From Sphingomonas sp. Leaf208 (lineage in GTDB: Bacteria; Pseudomonadota; Alphaproteobacteria; Sphingomonadales; Sphingomonadaceae): a stretch of DNA of 64,000 bases. Location of the stretch: NCBI RefSeq assembly GCF_001421415.1, contig NZ_LMKH01000001.1:601688-665687 (forward strand). The letters are read 5' to 3'. Shown here piece after piece: positions 41,755 through 51,018 of the stretch. The notes beneath the pieces were generated by a model. That model had not been told where the DNA came from, did not search any database, and saw nothing but the letters and a program-made list of their open reading frames with translations. Within the stretch, counting starts at the first letter, position 1; every line of letters begins with the position of its first letter. The position numbers and the translations under genes were made by a program.

Positions 41755-42846
41755 CTATGCGTGAACGCGCGACGGTGGTCGACGACGCGGCGCAGCGTCC
41801 GACTGACGGCGGACCAGCGTATAATCGAGAACGACGTGGCCGTTCGCATCCTTGCCGCCGCTGCGACGATTGAAGATCGCCGAGACGAGCAGTTCGACCG
41901 CCGCGCGCGACATGTCGGCGATCGGCTGGTGGATCGTCGTCAGTTCGGGCCAGATCGTCGTCGCGAGCGCGCTGTCGTCGAACCCACACACCGTCAGGTC
42001 GCCCGGCACGTCCAGGCCGCGGCGATGCGCGACCGCGACGGTCGCCGCCGCCATATCGTCGTTGCTGGCGAAGATCGCTGTGGGCGCGTCCTTCGCGTCG
42101 AGCAATTGCTCAGCACCGTCGAGACCAGAGCGATAGGTAAACAGGCCGCCCACCACCAGCGACTCGTCCGGCGCCAGACCGGCATCGGCGATCGCCGCGA
42201 GATACCCCTCGTGACGAAGCCGGCTCGCGGTCTGGTTCGGGTTGCCGATGATGAACCCGATCCGCGAATGCCCAAGTTTGACGAGGTGTTCGGTCATTGC
42301 ACGTGCCGCTTCGAAATCGTCGATCGTCACCGCGGCCGACCCTTCCGGTGGGGACCCGGTCGCGACGACCACGGTCGGCACGCCGGCCTCCGTCAGCACG
42401 TCGAGCACCGCGCGCGAATCGCACAGCGGCGGCGGCAGGATGACGCCGTCGATGCCGCTCTCGATCATGTGCCGCGCGACCTCGATCTCATGGTCGCCGA
42501 TGTCGCATTTCTCGACGATCAACTGGACGTCGCTGCGGCTCGCCTGTTCGAGGCTGCCGACCAGGAACTCGCTCAGATACGCAGCGCTCGGGTTGCTGTA
42601 GAGCAGGCCGATCCGCATCTGCCCGCCGCCGGCCAGGCTGCGCGCGGCGCGGTTAGGTGCGTATCGCAGCGTATCGATTGCGGCATTGACCGCCTCGCGC
42701 GTTGCCTCCCGGACCTTCGCTTCCCCGTTGATCACGCGCGATACGGTCATCGGTGAGACGCCTGCGAGAACCGCGACGTCGGAAATGGTGGGTGCGCCGC
42801 TTCTGCGGCCCGAAGTGTTGCGCGGCTTGCGCGTGGCGAGGCTCAT
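41755..42846 (-). CDS. xylR: LacI family transcriptional regulator (XylR)
   Basis: 363 residues from ATG at 42846 (MSLATRKPRNTSGRRS). An alternative start 13 codons upstream is possible. N-terminal HTH and hinge: 'APTISDVAVLAGVSPMTVSR' 'VINGEAKV'. It is followed by a periplasmic-binding-protein-like sensor with 'MRIGLLYSNPSAAYLSEFLV', 'IGFIIGNPNQTASRLRHEGY' and 'GFDDSALATTIWPELTTIHQ'. It likely represses the xyl genes until the inducer (xylose or a derivative) binds. Placed between xylD and xylA. Confidence 0.9.
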   Translation of the reverse strand: MSLATRKPRNTSGRRSGAPTISDVAVLAGVSPMTVSRVINGEAKVREATREAVNAAIDTLRYAPNRAARSLAGGGQMRIGLLYSNPSAAYLSEFLVGSLEQASRSDVQLIVEKCDIGDHEIEVARHMIESGIDGVILPPPLCDSRAVLDVLTEAGVPTVVVATGSPPEGSAAVTIDDFEAARAMTEHLVKLGHSRIGFIIGNPNQTASRLRHEGYLAAIADAGLAPDESLVVGGLFTYRSGLDGAEQLLDAKDAPTAIFASNDDMAAATVAVAHRRGLDVPGDLTVCGFDDSALATTIWPELTTIHQPIADMSRAAVELLVSAIFNRRSGGKDANGHVVLDYTLVRRQSDAAPRRRPPSRVHA

Positions 42847-42889
42847 GCCGCGCTTTTTAGCAGGTGATTGCAATATTATCAGCATGTAA

Positions 42890-42917
42890 TCTGAGTTACC
42901 GTGGTCGTATACTCAGA
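42890..42917. promoter_or_regulatory. Inverted repeat in the xylR-xylA intergenic region
   Basis: TCTGAGT and ACTCAGA are perfect 7-bp inverted arms 14 bp apart, 44 bp upstream of the xylR start. The gap 42847-43263 (417 bp) also carries GTTATCGCTCCC (42949-42960). It encodes nothing I can support. Confidence 0.4.
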
Positions 42918-43160
42918 GAACATCGCGCCGCGGCCGTTCGCTCTTGCGTGTTATCGCTCCCAAGATTAGTCGGACAATCGGGTTTTGCCTTACCGGGCAG
43001 TAAGCACACAGGGGGACGGACGGGCTGTGCGCGTGCGATACGATCTGATCCGTACACTCTACCCCAAGCCATGGCCTCGGTGTCATATTGCCGTCCGCGA
43101 CTGCTGCTACGCACTGGAACATGGTTCGCCTTCGCACCACATTGGAGCAGGTAGCTGAGA

Positions 43161-43174
43161 GTGATAGCGCGACC
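43161..43174. promoter_or_regulatory. Candidate XylR half-operator before xylA
   Basis: GTGATAGCGCGACC shares the ATAGCGC core with the xylD-side operator but has a degenerate right half. It lies about 90 bp upstream of the xylA ATG. By itself it would not be convincing; it counts because similar AGCGC cores precede xylX and xylD. Confidence 0.35.
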
Positions 43175-43263
43175 TTTGTGGCCTCGGCGCATCTTGGCCG
43201 ACGATTTCCCGACGCACCGCCGTTCCGGTCGGTGCGTCCCTCGATTTGATTTGGAGAACTGAC

Positions 43264-44817
43264 ATGGACGGTACCTTCCCGATCGGCGCGCGCGCCGTAG
43301 ACAGCGACGTCACCTTCCTCGCGATCGATCCGTCGACCGATGCGAAGATCGAACCCGCCTTTGCCGTTTCGAGTGAAGAAGACGTCGCGGAAGCCTGCAA
43401 GCTCGCCGAAGCAGCGTTCGATACCTTCCGCGAGACCGACCCCGAAACGCGCGCGAAATTCCTCGAGACGATCGCCGAGGAGATCGAGGCGATCCACGAT
43501 CCACTCGTCGCCCGCGCGATCCAGGAAAGCGGCCTGCCCCGCCCACGCCTCGAAGGCGAGCGCGGCCGTACCACCGGTCAGCTCCGCCTGTTCGCCAAGC
43601 ATCTCCGCGCCGGCACCTGGGCCTCGGTCATCATCGACGAAGCACAGCCCGATCGTAAGCCCGCCCCCCGTTCCGACCTGCGCCAACGCCGCATCGCGGT
43701 CGGCCCGGTCGCGGTGTTCGGCGCCTCGAACTTCCCGCTCGCCTTCTCGGTCGCTGGCGGCGACACCGCGTCGGCACTCGCCGCCGGTTGCCCGGTCGTG
43801 GTCAAGGGCCACCCCGCGCATCCCGGCACGTCGGTGATGGTCGGCAAGGCGATCCAGGCCGCGGTCGCCAAGTGTGGCTTGCCCGAAGGCGTGTTCTCGC
43901 TGGTCCAAGGTCCCGCGAACGAACTCGGCGCCGCACTCGTCAAGGACGCCCGCATCAAGGCGGTCGGCTTCACCGGCTCGCGCGGCGGTGGCCTTGCGCT
44001 GGTGGCACTCGCCGCAGCCCGCCCCGAGCCGATCCCGGTCTATGCCGAAATGAGCAGCGTCAACCCGGTGATCCTGTTCCCCGCCGCCCTCGCCGCGCGC
44101 GGCGAAGCGCTCGGCAAGGCCTATGTCGGCTCGCTGACGATGGGCTCGGGCCAGTTCTGCACCAACCCCGGCATCGTCGTCGCGGTCGACGGTCCAGACC
44201 TCGACACCTTCGTCGAAGCCGCCGCCGCTGCGCTTGGCGAAGCTGCGCCGCAGGTCATGCTGACCCCCGGCATCCATGCCAGCTACGACAAGGGCGTCGC
44301 CGCGCTCGCCGGTCACGATGCGGTCGAGACGCTCGCTCGCGGCACCGAGGCCGAGGGCGCAAACCGCGGTCGTGCGGCTTTGTTCTCGACCACCGGCAAG
44401 GCGTTCGTCGCCGACCCTGCGCTGTCGCATGAAGTGTTCGGTGCGGCCTCGATCATCGTCCGCTGCGCCGACCTCGCCGAGGTCCGCCAGGTTCTCGAAC
44501 AGGTCGAGGGCCAGCTGACGATCACGCTGCAGATCGACGAGGGTGATTACGCGGACGCGGCAGCGCTGGTGCCGGTGCTGGAACGCAAGGCCGGTCGCAT
44601 CCTCGCGAACGGCTGGCCGACGGGTGTCGAGGTTGCCCCAGCGATGGTCCATGGCGGTCCCTTCCCCGCGACGTCGGATCCGCGCACGACCTCAGTCGGT
44701 ACGGCTGCGATCGAGCGCTTCCTGCGCCCGGTCTGCTACCAGGACCTGCCCGATGCGCTGCTGCCCAAGGCGGTTAAGCACGACAACCCGCTGGGCCTGC
44801 CGCGCACCGAGGGGTGA
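43264..44817 (+). CDS. xylA: 2-oxoglutarate semialdehyde dehydrogenase (XylA type)
   Basis: 517 residues from ATG at 43264, with GGAG 8 nt upstream. Aldehyde dehydrogenase motifs: '[20 protein letters not shown]' (NAD(P) site), '[16 protein letters not shown]', '[15 protein letters not shown]', catalytic Cys in '[12 protein letters not shown]', and the late '[20 protein letters not shown]'. This is the ketoglutarate-semialdehyde dehydrogenase subgroup. It makes 2-oxoglutarate, the end product of the Weimberg route. Confidence 0.93.
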   Translation: MDGTFPIGARAVDSDVTFLAIDPSTDAKIEPAFAVSSEEDVAEACKLAEAAFDTFRETDPETRAKFLETIAEEIEAIHDPLVARAIQESGLPRPRLEGERGRTTGQLRLFAKHLRAGTWASVIIDEAQPDRKPAPRSDLRQRRIAVGPVAVFGASNFPLAFSVAGGDTASALAAGCPVVVKGHPAHPGTSVMVGKAIQAAVAKCGLPEGVFSLVQGPANELGAALVKDARIKAVGFTGSRGGGLALVALAAARPEPIPVYAEMSSVNPVILFPAALAARGEALGKAYVGSLTMGSGQFCTNPGIVVAVDGPDLDTFVEAAAAALGEAAPQVMLTPGIHASYDKGVAALAGHDAVETLARGTEAEGANRGRAALFSTTGKAFVADPALSHEVFGAASIIVRCADLAEVRQVLEQVEGQLTITLQIDEGDYADAAALVPVLERKAGRILANGWPTGVEVAPAMVHGGPFPATSDPRTTSVGTAAIERFLRPVCYQDLPDALLPKAVKHDNPLGLPRTEG

Positions 44818-44837
44818 TCGTGTTACGGAGATGAGGA

Positions 44838-44865
44838 AGGGGGTGCTATCGCATGGCAGCCCCCT
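44838..44865 (+). terminator. Imperfect hairpin after xylA
   Basis: AGGGGGTGC and GCAGCCCCCT pair with one bulge around a loop 'tatcgcatg', 20 nt after the xylA stop, followed by the pyrimidine-rich 'cctccttgttc'. Plausible weak terminator. Confidence 0.45.
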
Positions 44866-44871
44866 CCTCCT

Positions 44872-44928
44872 TGTTCTCCCGCGAAGGCGGGAGCCCAGTC
44901 TGGGTCCCCGCCTTCGCGGTGAAACATG
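44872..44928. repeat. Extragenic palindrome, family B (copy 5)
   Basis: 'TTGTTCTCCCGCGAAGGCGG' 'gagcccagtctgggt' 'CCCCGCCTTCGCGGTGAAAC'. Directly precedes a family A copy. Together they occupy most of the 323 bp between xylA and the histidine kinase gene. Confidence 0.85.
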
Positions 44929-44939
44929 CTACCTTCAAT

Positions 44940-45046
44940 ACCACCGCGGCGAAGGCCGGGGTCCAGTTGGTGAGGTGGCAATAACTAAGGGCAACGCTTC
45001 GTTAGCAACGTCCCCCAACTGGGCCCCGGCCTTCGCCGCGGTGGTG
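44940..45046. repeat. Extragenic palindrome, family A (copy 4)
   Basis: 'ACCACCGCGGCGAAGGCCGG' 'ggtccagttgg' mirrored by 'ccaactgggccc' 'CGGCCTTCGCCGCGGTGGTG'. The loop shares 'gttagcaacgtc' with copy 3, so the loop as well as the stem is conserved between copies. Confidence 0.88.
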
Positions 45047-45140
45047 TTAGGGGGGTGCTCGGAGGGATGCACGATCCGCCTGCCCCGCGCAAACACCCCT
45101 AATCATTGACACGCGTGCGCGCGATACCCACTAGTCCGGC

Positions 45141-48100
45141 ATGACAACGCCTGACTCGTCGCGCACCATTTCCCTGCCCGCAGACCTCGGCAGCTACCTC
45201 GATGAATTGACCGGCGGAGGGCATGGCGACGCCGCCGCCATCGTCCGCACCGCGCTCCAGCAGATGCGGGACCGCGACGCTGGCTCGGCCGCACCAGCGG
45301 AAATCCTGATCGGCGGCGGCGAATGCGGGATGCTCGTCCGCCAGCGCGACTGGAGCGCGACCTCGCTCGGCCCGATCGACTCGTGGCCCGCCGAACTCCG
45401 CGTCACGCTCGCCAACATCCTCAACTCCCCCGTCGCCAAGGTCGTGATGTGGGGCCCCGAGCACATCATGCTCTACAACGACAGCTATCGCGCCGTCGCG
45501 GGAGACCGCCATCCCGCCGCGCTCGGCAGCCCGGTCGCGACCGCCTTCCCCGAAGTGTGGGACTGGAACCGCGCCGTCCTCGAAGCAGGCCTGAGCGGCG
45601 AGACCGTCGCCTACCGTGACCAGCCGATCCTGTTCCAGCGCCCCGACGGCCCGGAAACGCTGACGCTCGACCTGTTCTATACGCCCGTCTATTGCGCCGG
45701 TGGCACAGTCGGCGGCGTCCTGTGCACGATGGTCGACAATAGCGGCCGCGTCGAAGCCGAGCACCGCCTCGCCGCCAGCGAAGCCGAACTGCGCCGCGTC
45801 ACCGATGCGGTGCCGATGCTGATCTCGTACATCGACCGCGATCACGTCTATCGTCTCGCCAACGCGCAATATGACGAGTGGCTCGGCGTCGCGCCCGAGA
45901 CGATGATCGGCAAGTCCGTCCGCGAAGTGCTCGGCGACGCGGTCTACCAGGATCGCCGCCCCTCGTTCGACCGCGCGCTGGCCGGCGAGAGCTTCATCGC
46001 GCAGACCGTCTTCCCGCACCGCGACGGCCGCCCACGCCGCTCCGAATTCCGCTATGTTCCGCATATCCAGGCGGACGGCTCGGTCGCCGGCATCTACGTG
46101 CTCGGCATCGACGTCGAGGACCGTGCCGAGCGCGAAGCCGCGCTTGGCATCAGCAACGGCCGGTTCCGCACCGCGATGGACGCCGTCCACGGCGTGCTCT
46201 GGACCAACAGCCCCGACGGCCGGATGATCGGCGAGCAACCCGGCTGGGCGACGCTCACCGGCCAGTCGATCGACGAATACCAGAATTTCGGCTGGGCCGA
46301 CGCGATCCACCCCGACGACGTCGCATCGACGATCAAGGCGTGGACCGCCGCCGTCCTGAACAAGTCGATGTTCGTATTCGAACACCGCGTTCGCCGCCAT
46401 TGCGGGGCATGGCGCACGTTCGCCGTACGCAGCCTGCCGATCCTCGATTCAGGCGGCGAAGTCATCGAATGGGTCGGCGTCCACACCAACATCACGCATC
46501 AGCGCGCCGCTGAAGCCGCCTTGCGCGAGCAGGCCGAAGCGCTCGCCCGCCAGGTCCGCCACCGCGAGCGCGCCGAGGACCAGCTCCGCCAGCTCAACGA
46601 GACGCTCGAGGCGCGCGTGATTGCCGAGATCGGCGAACGCCGCGAGGCCGAAGCCAAGCTCGCGCAATCGCAGAAGATGGAGACCGTCGGCAAACTCACC
46701 GGCGGCGTCGCGCACGACTTCAACAACCTGCTCCAGGTCGTCTCGGGCAATCTCCAGCTGCTCGGCAAGAACCTCGCCGGCAACGAGCGTGCGGAGCGCT
46801 GGGTCGCCAACGCGATGGCCGGCGTCACACGCGGCTCGAAGCTCGCCTCGCAATTGCTCGCGTTCGGGCGTCGCCAGGCGCTCGAGCCCAAGGTCGTCAA
46901 CGTCACGCGGTTCGTGCGCGGGATGGACGACATGCTGCGCCGCGCGATCGGCGAAGGCGTCGAGATCGAGACCGTGGTCGGCGGTGGCCTCTGGAACACC
47001 TTCATCGACCCCGCGCAGATCGAGAACGCGCTGCTCAACCTCGCGATCAACGCGCGCGATGCGATGGAGGGCCAGGGCAAACTCACCATCGAACTCGGCA
47101 ACGCCCACCTCGACGACGCCTATGCGCGCAGCCACGAGGAGGTCGAAGCCGGGCAATACGTCCTGCTCGCAGTGTCGGACACCGGCAGCGGCATGAGCCC
47201 GGAAATCATCGAGAAGGTGTTCGAACCGTTCTTCTCGACCAAGAGCGAAGGCAAGGGGTCGGGCCTCGGCCTGTCGATGGTCTACGGCTTCGTCAAACAG
47301 TCCGGCGGCCATGTGAAGATCTATTCGGAGGTCGGCGAAGGCACCACGATCAAGCTCTATCTGCCGCGCGCGATGGAGAGCGAGGATTTCGAGGTCGTCG
47401 CCGATGCGGGGCCGATCTGCGGCGGCACGGAGACCGTGCTGGTGGTCGAGGATGACGACGAGGTCCGCACCACCGTGGTCGAACTGCTGACCGACCTCGG
47501 CTACAGCGTCCTGAAGTCGGTCGACGCGGCCAGCGCGCTCAACGTGGTCGAGAGCGGCGTGCCGATCGATATCCTCTTCACCGACGTGGTGATGCCCGGA
47601 ACGCTGAAAAGCCCGGAACTCGCGCGCAAGGCGAAGGAGCGGCTGCCCAATCTCGTGGTGCTGTTTACGTCGGGCTATACCGAGAACTCGATCGTGCACG
47701 GCGGCAAGCTCGATGCTGGCGTCGACCTGCTGTCGAAGCCGTATTCGCGCGAGGCATTGGCACGGAAATTCCGCGAAGTGCTGGCCAATCGGCAGCGCGG
47801 CGACTCGCCTGCCGCCAAGAGCGCCCGCGATGCACGGATCGAAGCGGATCGACGGCTGGACGCGTCGGCACGGCGCACTGTCCTACTGGTCGAGGACGAC
47901 GAGATGATCCGCGCGAACACTGCCGAGATGCTGCAAGGCAGCGGCTTCGTGGTGGTGGATGCCGCCAGTGCGGAGGACGCGATGACCGCGCTTCAGACCG
48001 TGCCGATCGACGCGCTGGTGACCGACATCAACCTGCCCGGCGTATCGGGACCGGACTTCGCCCGCACCGCGCGCGCGTTGCGACCGGGTGTCGGGATCGT

Positions 48101-48263
48101 CTTCGCGAGCGGTGATACCGCGTCGGTCGAAGGGGATACGGATGCGATCATGCTGGAGAAGCCGTATGGGCTCGACGCGCTGACGGCGGCGGTGCTGGCA
48201 TCGTTGGGTGAGACGGCGCTGGCGGAGCCGCTTGCGGCGGACAGGGTGGACTCGGCGGAGTAA
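45141..48263 (+). CDS. Hybrid histidine kinase: RHH-like N-terminus, PAS domains, HisKA/HATPase, two receivers
   Basis: 1040 residues, no membrane segments. Residues 8-45 ('[20 protein letters not shown]' then '[16 protein letters not shown]') read like the ribbon-helix-helix of ParD-type antitoxins. Then come PAS-like regions at about 55-205, 218-335 and 342-462. A coiled coil (470-520) leads to the H-box '[12 protein letters not shown]' with His525. The ATPase has N- and G-boxes '[10 protein letters not shown]', '[12 protein letters not shown]' and '[14 protein letters not shown]'. Two receivers follow, with phospho-Asp at about 815 ('FTDVVMPG') and 962 ('TDINLPG'). The HDFNNLL H-box type often has no clear partner regulator. 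Signal unknown; the gene is alone between repeats. Confidence 0.93.
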   Translation: MTTPDSSRTISLPADLGSYLDELTGGGHGDAAAIVRTALQQMRDRDAGSAAPAEILIGGGECGMLVRQRDWSATSLGPIDSWPAELRVTLANILNSPVAKVVMWGPEHIMLYNDSYRAVAGDRHPAALGSPVATAFPEVWDWNRAVLEAGLSGETVAYRDQPILFQRPDGPETLTLDLFYTPVYCAGGTVGGVLCTMVDNSGRVEAEHRLAASEAELRRVTDAVPMLISYIDRDHVYRLANAQYDEWLGVAPETMIGKSVREVLGDAVYQDRRPSFDRALAGESFIAQTVFPHRDGRPRRSEFRYVPHIQADGSVAGIYVLGIDVEDRAEREAALGISNGRFRTAMDAVHGVLWTNSPDGRMIGEQPGWATLTGQSIDEYQNFGWADAIHPDDVASTIKAWTAAVLNKSMFVFEHRVRRHCGAWRTFAVRSLPILDSGGEVIEWVGVHTNITHQRAAEAALREQAEALARQVRHRERAEDQLRQLNETLEARVIAEIGERREAEAKLAQSQKMETVGKLTGGVAHDFNNLLQVVSGNLQLLGKNLAGNERAERWVANAMAGVTRGSKLASQLLAFGRRQALEPKVVNVTRFVRGMDDMLRRAIGEGVEIETVVGGGLWNTFIDPAQIENALLNLAINARDAMEGQGKLTIELGNAHLDDAYARSHEEVEAGQYVLLAVSDTGSGMSPEIIEKVFEPFFSTKSEGKGSGLGLSMVYGFVKQSGGHVKIYSEVGEGTTIKLYLPRAMESEDFEVVADAGPICGGTETVLVVEDDDEVRTTVVELLTDLGYSVLKSVDAASALNVVESGVPIDILFTDVVMPGTLKSPELARKAKERLPNLVVLFTSGYTENSIVHGGKLDAGVDLLSKPYSREALARKFREVLANRQRGDSPAAKSARDARIEADRRLDASARRTVLLVEDDEMIRANTAEMLQGSGFVVVDAASAEDAMTALQTVPIDALVTDINLPGVSGPDFARTARALRPGVGIVFASGDTASVEGDTDAIMLEKPYGLDALTAAVLASLGETALAEPLAADRVDSAE

Positions 48264-48282
48264 AGCCGGTCGCAACGGAACG

Positions 48283-48407
48283 ATCCTCCCCCGCCAGGGG
48301 AAGGTGGCAGGCACTTGCCTGACGGAGGGGGCGGCAACCCACACATCGGTTCCGTGTCCTCCCCCTCCGTCACCTTCGGCGACACCTCCCCCTTGCGGGG
48401 GAGGATT
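48283..48407. repeat. Extragenic palindrome, family D (copy 1)
   Basis: 'ATCCTCCCCCGCCAGGGGAA' 'ggtggc' and 'tgacggaggggg' are mirrored by 'ccccctccgtca' and 'acctccccc' 'TTGCGGGGGAGGAT'. Two arm pairs flank a centre with 'ggttccgtgtc'. A second copy is at 55310. Confidence 0.85.
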
Positions 48408-48506
48408 GGCGGGCGTGGCCGTCGGCCAAAGCTTGCATAGTCGAGACAAGCCTTCACGCCGCGGCAAAGCCGCGTCGTCGGACGGGGCTTTTGGCCCCGC
48501 CGGCCG

Positions 48507-48559
48507 GGCGTGATGCCGGATCCGCGCCGGAGCTTTCGCTCCGGCTTGGGCATCACGCC
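48507..48559 (-). terminator. Nested hairpins at the end of aceA
   Basis: GGCGTGATGCC and GGCATCACGCC form a perfect 11-bp outer stem whose aceA-side arm includes the aceA stop codon. CCGGAGC-TTTC-GCTCCGG nests inside. A further hairpin with a TTTT loop (48483-48499) follows. It probably ends the aceA transcript or protects its 3' end; no long T-run is present. Confidence 0.6.
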
Positions 48560-50148
48560 GCAAATTGATTCATCGTATTATGCGCTCCCCCCGCCTTCAG
48601 CGCAGCCTCACCCGCAAAATACTCCTTATGATCATCGCCAAGATCGGAACCCGACATGTTCTGGTGCTTCACGCAGGCGATGCCCTCACGGATCTCCTTG
48701 CGCTGGACGCCCTTCACATAGCCAAGCATGCCGGCATCGCCGAAATACTCCTTGGCAAGGTTGTCGGTCGAAAGCGCAGCCGTGTGATACGTCGGCAGCG
48801 TGATGAGGTGGTGGAAGATCCCCGCCCGCTTCGCCGAATCCGCCTGGAAAGTGCGGATGCGTTCATCGGCTTCGTCGGCGAGCGTCGTGCCATCGTAATC
48901 GACGCTCATAAGCCGCGCGCGATCGTAGGCGGAGACGTCCTGACCCGCAGCCGACCACGCATCGAACACCTGTTGGCGGAAGTTCAGCGTCCAGTTGAAG
49001 CTCGGCGAGTTATTATAGACGAGCTTTGCGTTCGGCACGACCTTGCGGATGCGATCGACCATGCCCGCGATCTGCTCGATATGCGGCTTCTCGGTCTCGA
49101 TCCACAGCAGGTCGGCGCCGTTCTGTAGCGACGCGATGCAGTCCATCACGCAACGATCCTCGCCGGTCCCTGCGCGGAACTGGAACAGGTTCGACGGCAG
49201 GCGCTTGGGACGGAGCAGCTTGCCGTCGCGGTTGAGGATGACGTCGCCGTTCTGCGCGGTCGCCGGGTCGATCTCCTCGCAGTCGAGGTACGAGTTATAC
49301 TGGTCGCCGAGGTCGCCCGCTTCCTTGCTGACCGCGATCTGCTTGGTGAGGCCGGCGCCGAGCGAGTCGGTGCGCGTGACGATGATGCCGTCCTCGACGC
49401 CGAGTTCGAGAAACGCGTAGCGGCAGGCGCGGACCTTCGCGAGGAAGTCCTCGTGCGGCACGGTGACCTTGCCGTCCTGGTGGCCGCACTGCTTCTCGTC
49501 GCTGACCTGGTTCTCGATCTGGAGCGCGCAAGCCCCCGCCTCGATCATCTTTCGCGCGAGCAGATACGTCGCCTCCGCATTGCCGAAGCCCGCATCGATG
49601 TCGGCGATGATCGGCACGACGTGCGTCTGGTGGTTCTCGATCGCGTTCAGCAGGCGCTGTTCCTCGATCGCGTTCCCCGCGGCGCGCGCGGCATCGACGT
49701 CGCGGAACATCATCCCGAGCTCACGCGCATCGGCCTGACGGAGGAAAGTGTAGAGTTCCTCGATCAGCGCGGGAACGCTGGTCTTTTCGTGCATCGACTG
49801 GTCGGGCAGCGGGCCGAATTCGCTCCGCATCGCCGCGACCATCCAGCCGGAGAGGTAAAGATACCGGCGGTCGGTCGTGCCGAAATGCTTCTTGATGCTG
49901 ATCATCTTCTGCTGCGCGATGAACCCGTGCCAGCAGCCGAGCGACTGCGTGTAGTGCGCCGGATCCGCGTCATAGGCCGCCATGTCCTTGCGCATGATCG
50001 CCGCAGTATAGCGCGCGATGTCGAGGCCGGTGGTGAACCGGTTCTGCAGCCGCATCCGCGCGACGGACTCGGGCGAGATCGCATCCCACGTGCCGTTCTG
50101 GTCGGCGATGAGGTTGGTCAATTGGGCGATGTGCGTCTGGTAGGTCAC
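48553..50148 (-). CDS. aceA: Isocitrate lyase (531-residue class)
   Basis: 531 residues from GTG at 50148 with an AGGA ribosome site. The active-site Cys lies in 'SDEKQCGHQDGKVTVPHEDF', a variant of the KKCGH motif that I recall in the longer isocitrate lyases such as the Pseudomonas aeruginosa one. Other blocks: 'PIIADIDAGFGNAEATYLLA', 'VARTDS'-like 'IIVTRTDSLGAGLTKQ' and 'NNSPSFNWTLNFRQ'. It cleaves isocitrate to glyoxylate and succinate for growth on C2 compounds or fatty acids. Malate synthase is not in the window. Confidence 0.95.
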   Translation of the reverse strand: MTYQTHIAQLTNLIADQNGTWDAISPESVARMRLQNRFTTGLDIARYTAAIMRKDMAAYDADPAHYTQSLGCWHGFIAQQKMISIKKHFGTTDRRYLYLSGWMVAAMRSEFGPLPDQSMHEKTSVPALIEELYTFLRQADARELGMMFRDVDAARAAGNAIEEQRLLNAIENHQTHVVPIIADIDAGFGNAEATYLLARKMIEAGACALQIENQVSDEKQCGHQDGKVTVPHEDFLAKVRACRYAFLELGVEDGIIVTRTDSLGAGLTKQIAVSKEAGDLGDQYNSYLDCEEIDPATAQNGDVILNRDGKLLRPKRLPSNLFQFRAGTGEDRCVMDCIASLQNGADLLWIETEKPHIEQIAGMVDRIRKVVPNAKLVYNNSPSFNWTLNFRQQVFDAWSAAGQDVSAYDRARLMSVDYDGTTLADEADERIRTFQADSAKRAGIFHHLITLPTYHTAALSTDNLAKEYFGDAGMLGYVKGVQRKEIREGIACVKHQNMSGSDLGDDHKEYFAGEAALKAGGAHNTMNQFAA

Positions 50149-50325
50149 GGGCGATCCTCGTCTGCTGCGATGATCGACGTGTAGGTATATTTACATTGCT
50201 GAGTGGCCAAATCCCCCTAAGATTGGCGTGCGCGTGTAACGAACGCCGCTTTTCGAATGTGACGATGTAAACTTCGTGACACAAGGCGGATTTCGCGCGG
50301 GATCGAATGTCCTGATCGATATCAA

Positions 50326-50343
50326 GTCTTGCAAATTCAAGAC
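50326..50343. promoter_or_regulatory. Inverted repeat upstream of aceA and the stress operon
   Basis: GTCTTG-CAAATT-CAAGAC is a perfect dyad with a TTGCAAA-like centre, reminiscent of sites used by short-chain-fatty-acid regulators at isocitrate lyase promoters. It is 178 bp upstream of aceA and only 10 bp upstream of the GGAAC element for the opposite strand, so it could serve either gene. Confidence 0.45.
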
Positions 50344-50352
50344 CAAAGCGGC

Positions 50353-50377
50353 GGAACATAGGTCTTCGGACACTGTT
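50353..50377 (+). promoter_or_regulatory. Probable EcfG (general stress response) promoter
   Basis: GGAAC at 50353-50357 and GTT at 50375-50377 are 17 bases apart, matching the alphaproteobacterial EcfG consensus GGAAC-N16/17-(C/G)GTT except that the base before GTT is T. The start codon at 50406 is 28 bp downstream, an ordinary leader length. Confidence 0.6.
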
Positions 50378-50405
50378 GGAAGGACTTCGCAGCCAGGAGA
50401 CGGTG

Positions 50406-50987
50406 ATGACTGAAAGCGATCCAAGAGATGACGCCCCACTAAGCACGTCCAAGCGAAGCGACGCCGTAGCGGACGCGACGCAGGACCTCGCGGACGGCAA
50501 GGGCAGCAGCATCGTTGCCCGTGCGGTTACGATCAATCGCTCGGTCGGCGAACTGTTCGCCTATTTCCGCGATTTCGCAAACCTTCCAACCTTCATGGAG
50601 AATGTCGAGCGTATCGACGTCCTCGACCAGCGTCGCTCGCATTGGGTGGTCAAGGGTCCGGCGGGAAAATCCTATGAATGGACGTCGGCGATTACCGATG
50701 AAGCGCAGGACAGCTTCATCGCATGGTCGTCGGAGGATGGCGCCGATGTGCCTAACAGTGGCCGCGTCGAGTTTCGGGATGCGGGCGCGCGCGGCACGGT
50801 GGTCGTTGCGACCATCCTGTACAATCCGCCGGGTGGCGTGATCGGCAAGTTGATCGCCAAGATGTTTCAGCGCGAGCCTGCGATCCAGGCCCGCCGAGAC
50901 CTACGCCGTTTCAAGCAGTTGATGGAAACCGGCGAGATCGCGACTGCCGCGATGAACCGCAAGCAGCATGAAGAGGAACTCGCCTGA
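50406..50987 (+). CDS. SRPBCC (START-like) family protein
   Basis: 193 residues from ATG at 50406. An acidic, disordered N-terminus of about 45 residues is followed by a helix-grip fold: 'RAVTINRSVGELFAYFRDFA', 'LPTFMENVERIDVLDQRRSH' and 'GRVEFRDAGARGTVVVATIL'. It is the cyclase/dehydrase type (COG5637-like) with no enzymatic residues, probably a hydrophobic-ligand binder. First gene of a stress-type operon. Confidence 0.85.
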   Translation: MTESDPRDDAPLSTSKRSDAVADATQDLADGKGSSIVARAVTINRSVGELFAYFRDFANLPTFMENVERIDVLDQRRSHWVVKGPAGKSYEWTSAITDEAQDSFIAWSSEDGADVPNSGRVEFRDAGARGTVVVATILYNPPGGVIGKLIAKMFQREPAIQARRDLRRFKQLMETGEIATAAMNRKQHEEELA

Positions 50988-51018
50988 TGCGCGCGATACT
51001 TATTGAGGAGCAACGCTG

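Noticed and set aside
42913..44652. 579-codon minus-strand ORF
   Set aside because: Antisense to xylA and its promoter region; low-complexity Arg/Asp/Gly sequence.
45099..46400. 433-codon minus-strand ORF
   Set aside because: Antisense shadow of the histidine kinase; high-GC codon bias keeps the opposite frame open. Composition is Asp/Val/Arg-rich with no domain.
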